Assembly (NCBI GenBank): GCA_030266845.1
Contig: JAJDIT010000003.1
Span: forward strand, 1-64,000
Origin: Acholeplasma sp. OttesenSCG-928-E16
GTDB lineage: Bacteria > Bacillota_I > Bacilli_A > Acholeplasmatales > Acholeplasmataceae
Reading direction: 5' to 3'
Length of the DNA stretch: 64,000 nucleotides
Positions 30,185-39,219 of the stretch are shown here, piece after piece (position 1 is the stretch's first letter; each line of letters begins with the position of its first letter). Under the pieces are notes generated by a model, which had not been told where the DNA came from, ran no database searches, and was given only the letters and a program-made list of their open reading frames with translations. The position numbers and the translations under genes were made by a program.

Positions 30185-33100
30185 TTACAGACCCCCTTTA
30201 AAGCGATTTGTAGTATTATCAACTAATGATTTAATTGCTTCGTTTTCACCGGTCTTACTGTCAACTAACTCAACGTAAAGACCAAGTGCTTGTAGTTCCT
30301 TAGTTAATACTCTAAATGATTCTGGAATGCTTGCTTGTGGGATGGTATTTCCTCTTGTAATTGCACTATATGCTTTGTTTCTACCAATCATGTCATCTGA
30401 CTTAATTGTAAGCATTTCTTGTAATGTATGAGCTGCCCCATATGCATAAAGTGCCCACACTTCCATTTCCCCGAATCTTTGTCCACCATTTTGAGCTTTA
30501 CCACCCATCGGTTGTTGTGTTACTAAAGTATAAGGCCCTACTGATCTTGCATGGAGTTTATCATCAACCATGTGAGAAAGCTTAATCATATACATAATAC
30601 CAACTGAAATTCTTCCATCAAAAGGTTTCCCTGATCTTCCATCATATAAAGTGACTTTTCCATCTTCTGGAAACTCAACAGTTCCACCATTTGCAATAAC
30701 TGTATTATCTTTGTTGTCTCTAACAAGTTTATTAGCATCCTCAGTGATTTGTTTTAAGTCTGCATCCTTCACACCATCAAACACTGGTGTTGCTATTTTA
30801 ATACCTAGCCTCTTAGCTGCAATACCTAAATGAACCTCTAATACTTGTCCAATATTCATACGTGAAGGAACCCCTAGTGGGTTTAACATGATATCTATTG
30901 TTGTTCCATCTTCCATGTATGGCATATCTTCTCTTGGTAACACCTTAGAGATAACCCCTTTGTTTCCATGTCGACCTGCCATCTTATCGCCTTCAGTAAT
31001 CTTTCTCTTCTTAGCAACATAAACGATAATCTTTTCGTTTACTCCAGGAGGTAAAACATCTCCTTGTTTCTTAGAAAAATATTGAATTCCTTGAACGACT
31101 CCACCACCACCGTGTGGTACTCTTAATGATGAATCACGATATTCTCTGGCTTTATCACCAATAATGGCGTGAATTAATCTTTCAGATGGGCTTGGTTCAG
31201 CTCCACCCTTTGGAGTAATCTTACCGACTAAAATATCGCCTTCTTTTACTTCTAATCCCGGAATAACAATTCCGTATTCATCAAGATTCTTTAAAGCTTC
31301 GTTAGAAGCATTAGGAACTTCACGAGTAATTTCTTCTTTTCCAGTTCCAGTTCCCTTTAGTTCTCTTGTTTCAATCTCATACTCATCAATATGAACCGAT
31401 GTGTAAATATCGTTTTTAACTAAATCTTCATTAATAATGATCGCATCCTCGTAGTTATATCCTTCCCAAGTCATGAAAGCGACCGTTACATTTCTTCCTA
31501 GTGCTAATTCGCCATTCTTTGTTGATGGACCATCAGCCAATACTTCACCAGCCTCAACCCATTCGCCACATTCAACGATTGGCTTTTGTAAAATACAAGT
31601 ATCTTGGTTTGATCTAAAGAAATTAATTAAGCTATAAGATTCTCCAGATGCTAATCCTAAATCGTAGAGATTTTTAGCTATATCAAATGTAAAATCAACA
31701 CCAATATCATAAATAGTCTTCTTACCAGCGGTAATTTTTTCTTGTGGCTTTGAAACAACTAATATTTTATTAGCATCAACATAAACTACATATCCAGCTT
31801 CCTTATTAACAACCACGGCTCCTGAATCTTTTGCGGCACGATATTCAATACCAGTACCTACAATAGGGGACTCCGGTTGTAATAAAGGAACCGCTTGACG
31901 TTGCATGTTAGCACCCATGAGTGCTCTAGATGCATCGTCGTGCTCCAAGAAAGGAATCGTTGCCGTTGCAACTGATACAATTTGCTTTGGAGAAACGTCC
32001 ATATATGATATTTCGTGTCTTTCAAAGAAGCTTGTTTCACCATTTAGACGTCCAACAACCTTATCTTCAAGGAAATATCCTTCTTTATCTAATTCAGATG
32101 CTGCAGAAGCAATTACCTCATCGGTCTCTTCGGTTGCGGTTAAGTAGCGGTATTCACTTGTCACTTTTGGTTTTACAATTCCATTTACAACTTCGTTTCT
32201 ATCAACCACTAAAAATGGCGTTTGAATGAAACCGTATTGATCAACCTTAGCATAAGAAGCTAAAGATGAAATCAAACCGATAGATTGTCCTTCTGGTGTT
32301 TCAATCGGACAGATTCTACCATAATGCGAGTTATGAACGTCACGAACCTCAACTCCAGCTCTATCTCTTGCTAAACCGCCAGTTCCTAAGGCAGATACTC
32401 TTCTTTTTTGTGTTAATTCAGCAAGTGGATTAATTTGATCCATGAATTGTGAAAGTTGGGATGACCCAAAGAATGATTTGATCGCCCCAGCTAATGGAGT
32501 AACGTTAATTATATTAGCAACCGTTGCTTCTTCAAAGTTAACGGTAGACATTTTATCTTTAATATTCTTTTCCGCTCTTGCAAGACCGATTCTAAATTGA
32601 TTTTTTAGAAGTTCTCCAATTAATCTTAAACGACGATTCCCAAGATTATCGATATCATCGGTTGATCCTAACCCCTCATATAAATTCAAATAGTAGCTCA
32701 TACTTGCAAAAACATCCGATAAAGTAATGTATTCTTTTGTTTCTCTTTGATCGTTACCGACCACTTTAACTGGATAAATGCGATTAGTCTCTTTATCTTT
32801 AACAGTTATTTCGATTGTTTCTACGATAACGCCTTTACGTTCGCGTTCTTTTTCATATGGATCTTTTTCTAAAAAGTACTTAATTACTTTTTCATCAAGT
32901 GATTGTCTATTTCTTCTTAAAACTAAGAAAGCATCTTCATCGAGCGGAGTACCTTTTGATAATAAGACTTCACCGGTTCTATTATTTAGAATATTTTCCT
33001 TGATATAAAGCATATCTAAAGAACTATCAGGTAGATTAACTGCTAAGATATCTTCTGGAGACTCATTTTGTAGCGACTCTTCTTTAGAAATGATCTCTTT

Positions 33101-34081
33101 TCTTAGTGCTCCCCTATTAGCTCTTAATTTTTTGATTACCTCTTTAGTTATTTCAATACCGCCCTTAACAATAACTTCGTTTGTTTCAGGGTCAATAATA
33201 TCAGCTGCCGTATATTGACCTAACACTCGATTTAAAACATCGAGTTTTTTATTAAATTTATAACGACCAACAGATGCAAGATCATATCTTCTACGTTCAA
33301 ATAAACGCATTCTAATAAATTCTTTTGCCGCTTCTGGTGGAACTTTTTCGCCTTGTCTTAGCTTTTCATATACTGCAACAATTGCTTCATTAGTGTTGCT
33401 GGTTTCATCTTTATCTAATGTTGATGAGATTAGAGGGTTTTTGCCAAATAAATCAAAAATGTTTTTATTTTTAGATAAACCGAAAGCTCTCATCATAGTA
33501 GTCATTGGGATTTTCTTAGAACGATCAAGTTTTGAATATAATACATCCTTTGATCCCATCTCATATTCCAACCATGCTCCACGAGTAGGAATAACTTGCG
33601 CAGAATATTTAATTTGACCGGCTTTTTTGTCTAGTTCGCTAGTGTAATAAACACCCGATGAACGAATGATTTGCGAAACAACAACCCGCTCTGCCCCGTT
33701 TATAACAAACGTTCCAGATGGAGTCATAAAAGGAATTTCGCATAACAAAATAGTCGACTCTTTGACAACACCAGTTATTACATTTTCTAACTTAACTACT
33801 GCAAACAATTGTTTTGCATAGTTAACGTCTCTTTTCTTAGATTCTAAAATATCGTATTTAGGACCTTCCAAATAATGGTCTTCAAAATATAATCTTAAAT
33901 CACCATTATGTCCTTCAATTGGAGAGATGTCACGTAATAGTTCTCTAATTCCTTGGTCTATAAACCACTTAAAAGATTCGGTTTGAATCTCAATCAAATT
34001 AGGAAGTTCAACATCATATCTCATTCCAGAGTAATTTCTTCGCTCTGCTTTTTTTCCGTATTTAACGGTTTTGTAACCCAT
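30185..34081 (-). CDS. rpoB: RNA polymerase subunit beta
   Basis: From the ATG at 34081 (AGGAG upstream; an earlier in-frame TTG at 34105 lacks spacing) the product is 1298 aa with the full beta subunit order. The rifampicin region reads Ser-Gln-Phe-Met-Asp-Gln, then Glu-Leu-Thr-Gln-Lys-Arg-Arg-Val-Ser-Ala-Leu-Gly-Thr-Gly-Gly. The residue matching E. coli His-526 is Gln (codon at 32408-32410) and the usual Pro in Leu-Gly-Pro-Gly-Gly is Thr. His-526 changes are well-known rifampicin-resistance positions and Mollicutes carry Asn there, so natural insensitivity is likely. It has its own promoter in the end of ybxB. Confidence 0.99.
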   Translation of the reverse strand: MGYKTVKYGKKAERRNYSGMRYDVELPNLIEIQTESFKWFIDQGIRELLRDISPIEGHNGDLRLYFEDHYLEGPKYDILESKKRDVNYAKQLFAVVKLENVITGVVKESTILLCEIPFMTPSGTFVINGAERVVVSQIIRSSGVYYTSELDKKAGQIKYSAQVIPTRGAWLEYEMGSKDVLYSKLDRSKKIPMTTMMRAFGLSKNKNIFDLFGKNPLISSTLDKDETSNTNEAIVAVYEKLRQGEKVPPEAAKEFIRMRLFERRRYDLASVGRYKFNKKLDVLNRVLGQYTAADIIDPETNEVIVKGGIEITKEVIKKLRANRGALRKEIISKEESLQNESPEDILAVNLPDSSLDMLYIKENILNNRTGEVLLSKGTPLDEDAFLVLRRNRQSLDEKVIKYFLEKDPYEKERERKGVIVETIEITVKDKETNRIYPVKVVGNDQRETKEYITLSDVFASMSYYLNLYEGLGSTDDIDNLGNRRLRLIGELLKNQFRIGLARAEKNIKDKMSTVNFEEATVANIINVTPLAGAIKSFFGSSQLSQFMDQINPLAELTQKRRVSALGTGGLARDRAGVEVRDVHNSHYGRICPIETPEGQSIGLISSLASYAKVDQYGFIQTPFLVVDRNEVVNGIVKPKVTSEYRYLTATEETDEVIASAASELDKEGYFLEDKVVGRLNGETSFFERHEISYMDVSPKQIVSVATATIPFLEHDDASRALMGANMQRQAVPLLQPESPIVGTGIEYRAAKDSGAVVVNKEAGYVVYVDANKILVVSKPQEKITAGKKTIYDIGVDFTFDIAKNLYDLGLASGESYSLINFFRSNQDTCILQKPIVECGEWVEAGEVLADGPSTKNGELALGRNVTVAFMTWEGYNYEDAIIINEDLVKNDIYTSVHIDEYEIETRELKGTGTGKEEITREVPNASNEALKNLDEYGIVIPGLEVKEGDILVGKITPKGGAEPSPSERLIHAIIGDKAREYRDSSLRVPHGGGGVVQGIQYFSKKQGDVLPPGVNEKIIVYVAKKRKITEGDKMAGRHGNKGVISKVLPREDMPYMEDGTTIDIMLNPLGVPSRMNIGQVLEVHLGIAAKRLGIKIATPVFDGVKDADLKQITEDANKLVRDNKDNTVIANGGTVEFPEDGKVTLYDGRSGKPFDGRISVGIMYMIKLSHMVDDKLHARSVGPYTLVTQQPMGGKAQNGGQRFGEMEVWALYAYGAAHTLQEMLTIKSDDMIGRNKAYSAITRGNTIPQASIPESFRVLTKELQALGLYVELVDSKTGENEAIKSLVDNTTNRFKGGL

Positions 34082-34161
34082 AAATTTACACTCTCCTATT
34101 TCCAATATTCATTTTTATATGTATATATAAAGTCCAAAATTACCTATTTACGCATTTTAAA

Positions 34162-34190
34162 ATAATATCATATTGTTAACAATATGTCAA
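34162..34190 (-). promoter_or_regulatory. consensus promoter of rpoBC with a palindromic spacer
   Basis: Perfect TTGACA (34185-34190), 17 bases and TATTAT (34162-34167) lie on the minus strand. The spacer is almost filled by an 18-bp perfect palindrome CATATTGTT/AACAATATG (34169-34186). The TGA stop of ybxB lies inside the -35 box. Confidence 0.85.
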
Positions 34191-34789
34191 TACATTTTAG
34201 GAAACTTTGCCTGAATAATTTGGTATCCTTTGCTTCTATCAATTATCTTTACCTCATCAAAAAGGGTTTCAAGATACGCAAAGCTTGACAACGCACCTTG
34301 TTTTTTTTGTATTACGATCATTAGTATTCCGTTTTTCTTAAGATGATCTCTTGATTCATCATAAATAGAAAAAACGACTTTTTTTCCGGCTCTAATTGGT
34401 GGATTAGTTACAATTAAATCCGCCTTAAAGTCGCATTTTTCAAAACGATCAGAAAGAATAGCGATTGCGTTATCAATAAGGTTATTTTTAATGTTCTTAT
34501 CGATAAGTTCAATAGCTCTTTCATTAATATCAAATAATGTCACCTTTGAATCAGTATATTTTTTCGCTAGAAACAAACCAATAACGCCGTATCCTGCGCC
34601 CATATCAATTATTGTTTTGGGGCTTTTTAAGGCGATATTCTCTAAAAGTAACTTTGAGCCAAAATCAATACCTCGCTTAGAAAAAACTCCATTGTCAGTG
34701 GTTAGTTTTAATGTAATCCCAAGACAAGAAAAATCAATCTCTTTTTGATTACTTTTTAACGATTTATCATTGATATAATAGTGACTCAT
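34187..34789 (-). CDS. ybxB: RsmC-like class I methyltransferase (YbxB)
   Basis: This 200-aa Rossmann-fold protein has a SAM-binding loop (Asp-Met-Gly-Ala-Gly-Tyr-Gly-Val-Ile-Gly, about 61-70) and the catalytic Asn-Pro-Pro-Ile-Arg-Ala-Gly-Lys motif (about 131-138) of N-methyltransferases that modify exocyclic amines. It resembles RsmC, the 16S rRNA guanine-N2 methyltransferase. Its place between rplL and rpoB is that of ybxB in Bacillus. The rRNA target is inferred from the family. Confidence 0.88.
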   Translation of the reverse strand: MSHYYINDKSLKSNQKEIDFSCLGITLKLTTDNGVFSKRGIDFGSKLLLENIALKSPKTIIDMGAGYGVIGLFLAKKYTDSKVTLFDINERAIELIDKNIKNNLIDNAIAILSDRFEKCDFKADLIVTNPPIRAGKKVVFSIYDESRDHLKKNGILMIVIQKKQGALSSFAYLETLFDEVKIIDRSKGYQIIQAKFPKMY

Positions 34790-34811
34790 TTTACCTCACT
34801 TATAAACAGTC

Positions 34812-34842
34812 AAAAAACCCGAGAGTTTCTTCCTCAGGTTTT
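34812..34842 (-). terminator. imperfect terminator after rplL
   Basis: On the minus strand AAACCTGAG pairs with CTCTCGGGTTT, with a small mismatch, and is followed by T's. It may be partly bypassed to express ybxB. Confidence 0.65.
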
Positions 34843-34876
34843 GATATTGAATTAACCTAGTATTATTTTATTAATA

Positions 34877-35251
34877 CTATTTAAGTTCAACAGTAGCACC
34901 AGCTTCTTCAAACTTAGCTTTAATTGCTTCTGCGTCTTCCTTCTTAGCGTTTTCTTTAATTACTGCATCTGGTGTTTCAACCATAGTCTTAGCTTCTGCT
35001 AATCCTAATCCAGTAACTTCTCTTGCAACTTTAATAACAGAAATCTTGTTAGCTCCGAAGCTCTTTAAGATTACGTTAAAATCTGTTTTTTCTTCTGCTG
35101 CTTCACTTGCTCCTGCAACAGGTCCAGCAACTGCAACTGCACTTGGATCAATACCGAATTCTTCTTTTAATCCATCAACCAATTCTTTAATCTCTAATAA
35201 AGACATTTCTTTTAAGGCTTCTACGAAAGCCGCTTTTGTTAATTTAGCCAT
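34877..35251 (-). CDS. rplL: 50S ribosomal protein bL7/L12
   Basis: This 124-aa acidic stalk protein has an N-terminal dimerisation helix, an Ala/Gly/Val hinge (about 40-52) and the conserved C-terminal domain with Lys-x-Ile-x-Val-Ile-Lys-Val-Ala-Arg-Glu and Gly-Leu-Gly-Leu-Ala-Glu-Ala-Lys. The C-terminal domain recruits translation GTPases to the ribosome. It follows rplJ by 23 bases. Confidence 0.98.
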   Translation of the reverse strand: MAKLTKAAFVEALKEMSLLEIKELVDGLKEEFGIDPSAVAVAGPVAGASEAAEEKTDFNVILKSFGANKISVIKVAREVTGLGLAEAKTMVETPDAVIKENAKKEDAEAIKAKFEEAGATVELK

Positions 35252-35274
35252 TATATTTTTTCCTCCTAAATATT

Positions 35275-35763
35275 TTATTTTTCTGTTAACATGTTTAGCC
35301 CGATAGCTAACTCTCTAATTGGACTTAATAACCCAACTGCAAGTTGAGTGAGAAGTCCCTCTCTTGATGGTAACGTCGCTAATGCCATAATTGCATTTAC
35401 ATCCGCAACTACACCTTCAATAACTCCTGCTCCTATTTTAACTTCTTTGTGAGCTTTAGAAAAATCGTAAACTACTTTTGCTGGTGCCACAACATCTGTT
35501 GCGCTTGATGCGATTGCCTTAGCACCCACTAATGTGTCAGCTAAATCATCGTATCCAGCAACTACAGCTGCTCTTTGTGAAATATTGTTTTTATAAACCT
35601 TAACTTCACATCCAGCTTCTCTTAGTTTATTACGAAGTTCCATGAAGCTAGCAACAGTTAACCCAGGATAGTCAAATGACACAATTGTTTTTGCTTCTTT
35701 AAATTTAGTCGCTAAATCATTAACTGCATCAATTTTCTTTTGAATACTTGGTTTCGTTTGCAT
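35275..35763 (-). CDS. rplJ: 50S ribosomal protein uL10
   Basis: This 162-aa protein anchors the L12 dimers to 23S rRNA. It has an RNA-binding N-terminal domain (Phe-Asp-Tyr-Pro-Gly-Leu-Thr-Val, about 30-37, and Glu-Val-Lys-Val-Tyr-Lys-Asn) and a C-terminal helix (about 130-162) that holds L12. A typical L10 leader precedes it, so L10-L12 should control its own synthesis. Confidence 0.98.
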   Translation of the reverse strand: MQTKPSIQKKIDAVNDLATKFKEAKTIVSFDYPGLTVASFMELRNKLREAGCEVKVYKNNISQRAAVVAGYDDLADTLVGAKAIASSATDVVAPAKVVYDFSKAHKEVKIGAGVIEGVVADVNAIMALATLPSREGLLTQLAVGLLSPIRELAIGLNMLTEK

Positions 35764-35785
35764 AACTGCCTCCTTCTTAAAATAA

Positions 35786-35872
35786 AATCTCTTTCATCCA
35801 AAGACAAAAGAGATTATAAAAGTAATATTTATTCCTCGGTAGGATTTTTAAATTGCTCCCTACTGTCTTTGG
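35786..35872 (-). ncRNA. L10 ribosomal leader with attenuator
   Basis: The RNA contains CCAAAGAC-AGUAGGG and CCUACC-GAGG, the conserved kink-turn stem of the L10 leader (Rfam family L10_leader). The outer arm CCAAAGAC (35865-35872) pairs with GTCTTTGG (35798-35805). Next to it an intrinsic terminator AATCTCTTT/AAAGAGATT (35786-35815) is followed by a T-rich run. Its loop contains the GTCTTTGG arm, so the two structures compete. Binding of L10-L12 should shift the balance and stop rplJ-rplL transcription. Confidence 0.9.
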
Positions 35873-35896
35873 TTATTATTTAAATTATTTTTTTTA

Positions 35897-36589
35897 TTAA
35901 GATTTTAATGAATCCTCATTAATCTTAACACCAGGTCCCATTGTTGAAGTTACTGTAATGTTTTTTACATAAGTACCTTTAACTGTCACTGGTTTGATTC
36001 TAATCATTTGCAGATATAAAGTATGAATGTTTTCAAATAGTTGATCAGTAGTAAATGAAACCTTACCAACTGAAGCGTGAATGTTTCCAACCTTATCTAC
36101 ACGGTATTCAATTTTACCGTTTTTAATTTCTGATACAGCCTTTGCAACATCGTTTGTTACTGTACCTGTCTTAGGATTAGGCATTAACCCTTTTGGCCCT
36201 AAAACGCGCCCTAACTTACCTAATTGTGCCATCATGTCTGGTGTTGCAACCATAACATCGAATTCAAACCATCCGCCTGCTATCTTTTGAATTAACTCTG
36301 CATCTCCAACATGATCAGCTCCTGCTGCTTCAGCTTCTTTAGCCTTATCACCTTGAGCAATAACAACAACTCTTGATACTTTACCGGTTCCGTGTGGCAA
36401 TACGATTGCCCCTCTTAGATTTTGTTCCGCTTTTCTTGGATCTAAGTTCAGACGGAACGCAACTTCAACTGTAGCATCAAATTTAGCGATTGAAGTCTTC
36501 TTAACTAAATCAATTGCATCTTTAGCAGCATATTTTTCTAATTTGTTAAATGTCTTTGCCGCATCAAGATATTTCTTTCCTCTTTTCAT
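35897..36589 (-). CDS. rplA: 50S ribosomal protein uL1
   Basis: This 230-aa two-domain protein binds the L1 stalk of 23S rRNA and its own mRNA. Seen are [12 protein letters not shown], Leu-Pro-His-Gly-Thr-Gly and [14 protein letters not shown]. A C-terminal Ser-Thr-Met-Gly-Pro-Gly-Val segment follows. It follows rplK, with an L1-type RNA site in the gap. Confidence 0.98.
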   Translation of the reverse strand: MKRGKKYLDAAKTFNKLEKYAAKDAIDLVKKTSIAKFDATVEVAFRLNLDPRKAEQNLRGAIVLPHGTGKVSRVVVIAQGDKAKEAEAAGADHVGDAELIQKIAGGWFEFDVMVATPDMMAQLGKLGRVLGPKGLMPNPKTGTVTNDVAKAVSEIKNGKIEYRVDKVGNIHASVGKVSFTTDQLFENIHTLYLQMIRIKPVTVKGTYVKNITVTSTMGPGVKINEDSLKS

Positions 36590-36604
36590 TTTTTCCTCCT
36601 AAAA

Positions 36605-36632
36605 TGTGGTTATAGCGGGAATTCCTCCCACA
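36605..36632 (-). ncRNA. L1 binding site between rplK and rplA
   Basis: On the minus strand the RNA TGTGG-GAGG-N-ACCACA forms a stem TGTGG/CCACA with the asymmetric GAGG bulge typical of the L1 target, which mimics the 23S L1 stalk. It lies about 16 bases before the rplA ATG and could let L1 block its own translation. Confidence 0.65.
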
Positions 36633-36656
36633 GTTTTAGATAGACCTTTTATTTTA

Positions 36657-37082
36657 TTAGTCTTCTACAGTGATGCCCATGTTTCGCGCAGTACCTTCAA
36701 TGATCTTCATTGCAGCTTCTACGGTATTTGCATTCAAGTCTGGCATCTTCATTTCGGCGATTTCTCTAACTTTTGCACGTTTGATTGTCGCAACTTTAAT
36801 TTTTTTCGCATTTCCGCTACCTGAATTAATATTAGCAGCCTTTTTCAATAGGTCACTAGCAGGTGGGGTTTTAGTAACAAACGAAAAACTTCTATCGTCA
36901 TATACAGATATTACTACCGGAACGATAAAGCCCATTTTGTCTTTTGTCACTTCATTAAATTGCGAACAAAATTGTGGTATGTTAACTTGCGCTTGCCCTA
37001 ATGCAGGACCTACAGGTGGTGCTGGAGTTGCTTTTCCAGCTGCAATTTGCAATTTAACTACTTTTACTACTTTTTTTGCCAT
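36657..37082 (-). CDS. rplK: 50S ribosomal protein uL11
   Basis: This 141-aa protein of the GTPase centre starts Met-Ala-Lys-Lys-Val. It has the conserved [15 protein letters not shown] segment (about 16-30) and the C-terminal rRNA-binding domain ending Ala-Arg-Asn-Met-Gly-Ile. It is first in rplK-rplA, with AAGGAGG upstream and its own promoter. Confidence 0.98.
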   Translation of the reverse strand: MAKKVVKVVKLQIAAGKATPAPPVGPALGQAQVNIPQFCSQFNEVTKDKMGFIVPVVISVYDDRSFSFVTKTPPASDLLKKAANINSGSGNAKKIKVATIKRAKVREIAEMKMPDLNANTVEAAMKIIEGTARNMGITVED

Positions 37083-37110
37083 AACACAGCCTCCTTCTTT
37101 AATGATAGTA

Positions 37111-37136
37111 TGTGGTCACGAATTATATTCTCCCAC
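37111..37136 (-). ncRNA. L1 binding-like hairpin in the rplK leader
   Basis: GTGGGAG-N-GTGACCACA on the minus strand forms the GTGG/CCAC stem with the GAG bulge. It closely resembles the site before rplA. It lies in the leader about 29 bases before the rplK ATG. Confidence 0.6.
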
Positions 37137-37162
37137 TACGGTGTGTTTATACACGCTTTATT

Positions 37163-37191
37163 ATATTATCATTAGATAATAAAAAAGTCAA
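37163..37191 (-). promoter_or_regulatory. sigma-A promoter of rplK-rplA
   Basis: TTGACT (37186-37191), a 17-base spacer and TAATAT (37163-37168) lie on the minus strand and give a leader of about 70 bases. Confidence 0.85.
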
Positions 37192-37233
37192 ACAGAAAAT
37201 GATATGTTTTAAGGATAAATGTTTCTTTACATA

Positions 37234-38076
37234 TTATTCTTCTCTAATCTTAGTAACCCCTTTGTATTCAACTTTGTAATATATAGACTTTGTCTTATAT
37301 TTTTCAAAGTCATTTGCAACATTAGTAGCTAGATCTGAGTTGTCCAAATCCAATCCATTTATAATGAAATCATCGGCATCGTTATTTAGGATAAATACGT
37401 GATATATAGTCGTGTATTTTTTATCATCTTTTACATATGCTAAACCGGCATAATCTAAAAAATACCTCTCATCAATAAACAGTTCTTCCTGTTTCTCTTT
37501 TTTTAATAAATCCTTTTTATAAACCCTTTTTTCGTTTCTTCCAATAATTAATAAAACCTTATCATTTTTGTATTTTAGAATTAGGAATACTACTATTGAA
37601 GCAACCATAATCGATCCAGAAATTATCAAATACATTATTTCCAAATTGCCCCAAATATTAGTTAGTTTTAATACTAAAAAAGTAGTGAACGCCAATAATG
37701 AAACACCTGAGATTGTTAACAAAATCAATTTTCTTTGCTTGGCTATTGGTTTTACATATCCTGATTCCTTTGTCTTTGCCTTATGTTTAAACTTCATTCC
37801 TCTTAAATTGATATTGAATAACCCAAATTTTCGAACCATTAAAATCAAAAAGAAAACGTGCGGAATAAACATTAAAGCTCCCATTACAATTGGATAGTAA
37901 ATAGGAATGCCATCTATTAACCATCCTACAACCTCGAAAATCGTCCTTCCAAGAGTAATGAACAGATAAATAATAAATGGAATTTTACCATTTGAATTAC
38001 CAAATATCAGTATTAAAATATAATATAGAAATAGTGCACTTAAGACGCTATTTACTGCCGTATATAAAAAATCCAT
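37234..38076 (-). CDS. multi-pass membrane protein of unknown function
   Basis: This 280-aa protein has about five hydrophobic segments (near 5-25, 33-52, 60-82, 118-138 and 147-168). A C-terminal cytoplasmic domain of about 110 residues follows, rich in Lys, Asp and Tyr. A Lys-rich stretch (about 90-115) splits the membrane part. No catalytic motif or family is recognised. The gene lies 21 bases after the hydrolase gene and GGAAGG precedes its ATG. It is one of three genes placed between nusG and rplK, which are adjacent in Bacillus. Confidence 0.75.
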   Translation of the reverse strand: MDFLYTAVNSVLSALFLYYILILIFGNSNGKIPFIIYLFITLGRTIFEVVGWLIDGIPIYYPIVMGALMFIPHVFFLILMVRKFGLFNINLRGMKFKHKAKTKESGYVKPIAKQRKLILLTISGVSLLAFTTFLVLKLTNIWGNLEIMYLIISGSIMVASIVVFLILKYKNDKVLLIIGRNEKRVYKKDLLKKEKQEELFIDERYFLDYAGLAYVKDDKKYTTIYHVFILNNDADDFIINGLDLDNSDLATNVANDFEKYKTKSIYYKVEYKGVTKIREE

Positions 38077-38097
38077 ATTTTTATTCCTTCCTTCTTT

Positions 38098-39123
38098 TTA
38101 AGCCTCAAACATCATAATTGATTCTTCCATAAGTTCATCATTAGGTTCATTTATCATCACTTTGTTTTCACTATTATAAAGAGCATCTAATTCTTCTTTT
38201 GGAACATTGTTCTGATATTTTTCGTTTAGCATCCTCTTTTTCTTATCAAACTCAGCCAATAATGCTCTTGCAGACTCTGATAATAAAAGGTTATTATGTC
38301 CTAGGTTTTCTCTTAAAATGAACTTAACCTTTTTATTTTTTGAATCATCTTTCTTAGCATAAACTGCATCCTTATCTGCCTTAACGGTTTGATCCATTCC
38401 GCCTTGATATATTAGGGCTTTAACATCACTTTTATTTAACCCCTTAATTGCATCATTATTTAACTTTCTACCAAATAACATATATTGATATAACAACATA
38501 TATGGTTCTTGAAGATAACCATAGCACTTTATAATAGCAAACATTCTTTCAAAGAAACGTTCTTTAGCGCTATTATAACCACAGATACTAACTGCACTAT
38601 CAATGTCTTTTCTTACATTTAATACACTTAAAACGGCATATCCACCCCAACTGTGTCCAAATAAATACAGTTTGTTATCTTTTAGGGTTTTGTCATTCCT
38701 AACAAATTCGATTGCACTATTTAAATCAATGGCAGATTGTACTAAACCGACAACCGATTTACCTTCACTTATTCCGCTTCCGGTATTGTCAAATCCTAAG
38801 ACTTGATAACCTTTTTGAACAAAATAGTTAATATGAGAAAGGTATTTTTCATGACTTGCACCAATACCATGGCTAATAATAACTAGTCCTTTTTTGGATT
38901 CTCCTCCATATAAATAACCAGTCAATCTTTTTTTCTTTGATAAGAAAGATACCTGTGTTCTTTCCAATCCTTGATAATCATCTATACTTGGAAACAAAGA
39001 ATGCTCGTATTTAAATCTCTTGAATTGCTTATTATAAATTTTCACACAAACAAAAAATGAAATGATACTATAAGGTAATACCAATATTAAAATATAACCA
39101 AGAATTCTTAAAAATGTTTTCAT
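38098..39123 (-). CDS. membrane-anchored alpha/beta hydrolase
   Basis: This 341-aa protein has an N-terminal membrane segment (about 7-28), then an alpha/beta hydrolase fold like the YqkD/DUF1749-type serine hydrolases. The oxyanion region is Ser-His-Gly-Ile-Gly, the nucleophile lies in Gly-His-Ser-Trp-Gly-Gly (about 156-161), the likely acid in Gly-Gly-Met-Asp-Gln and the His in Leu-Gly-His-Asn. A Lys/Asp-rich tail follows. It is probably an esterase or peptidase-like enzyme at the outer membrane face; the substrate is unknown. The ATG at 39123 has only a weak GGCGG ribosome site. Confidence 0.82.
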   Translation of the reverse strand: MKTFLRILGYILILVLPYSIISFFVCVKIYNKQFKRFKYEHSLFPSIDDYQGLERTQVSFLSKKKRLTGYLYGGESKKGLVIISHGIGASHEKYLSHINYFVQKGYQVLGFDNTGSGISEGKSVVGLVQSAIDLNSAIEFVRNDKTLKDNKLYLFGHSWGGYAVLSVLNVRKDIDSAVSICGYNSAKERFFERMFAIIKCYGYLQEPYMLLYQYMLFGRKLNNDAIKGLNKSDVKALIYQGGMDQTVKADKDAVYAKKDDSKNKKVKFILRENLGHNNLLLSESARALLAEFDKKKRMLNEKYQNNVPKEELDALYNSENKVMINEPNDELMEESIMMFEA

Positions 39124-39141
39124 TTTTCCGCCTTTAAGTAA

Positions 39142-39167
39142 AATTCCCTAACGGCAGTTAGGGAATT
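39142..39167 (-). terminator. strong hairpin between two membrane-protein genes
   Basis: A perfect 11-base-pair stem AATTCCCTAAC/GTTAGGGAATT with a four-base loop. On the minus strand only four T's follow, so termination may be partial; it could also be an RNA-processing or stability element. Confidence 0.55.
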
Positions 39168-39219
39168 AACTATTTTTAGTTTATTTTGCCGTTACCACAA
39201 ACAAGATAAGACGTTAACA

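Noticed and set aside
36670-37179. Plus-strand frame of 169 codons over rplK
   Set aside because: It is antisense to the conserved rplK gene and its promoter and shows no family features.
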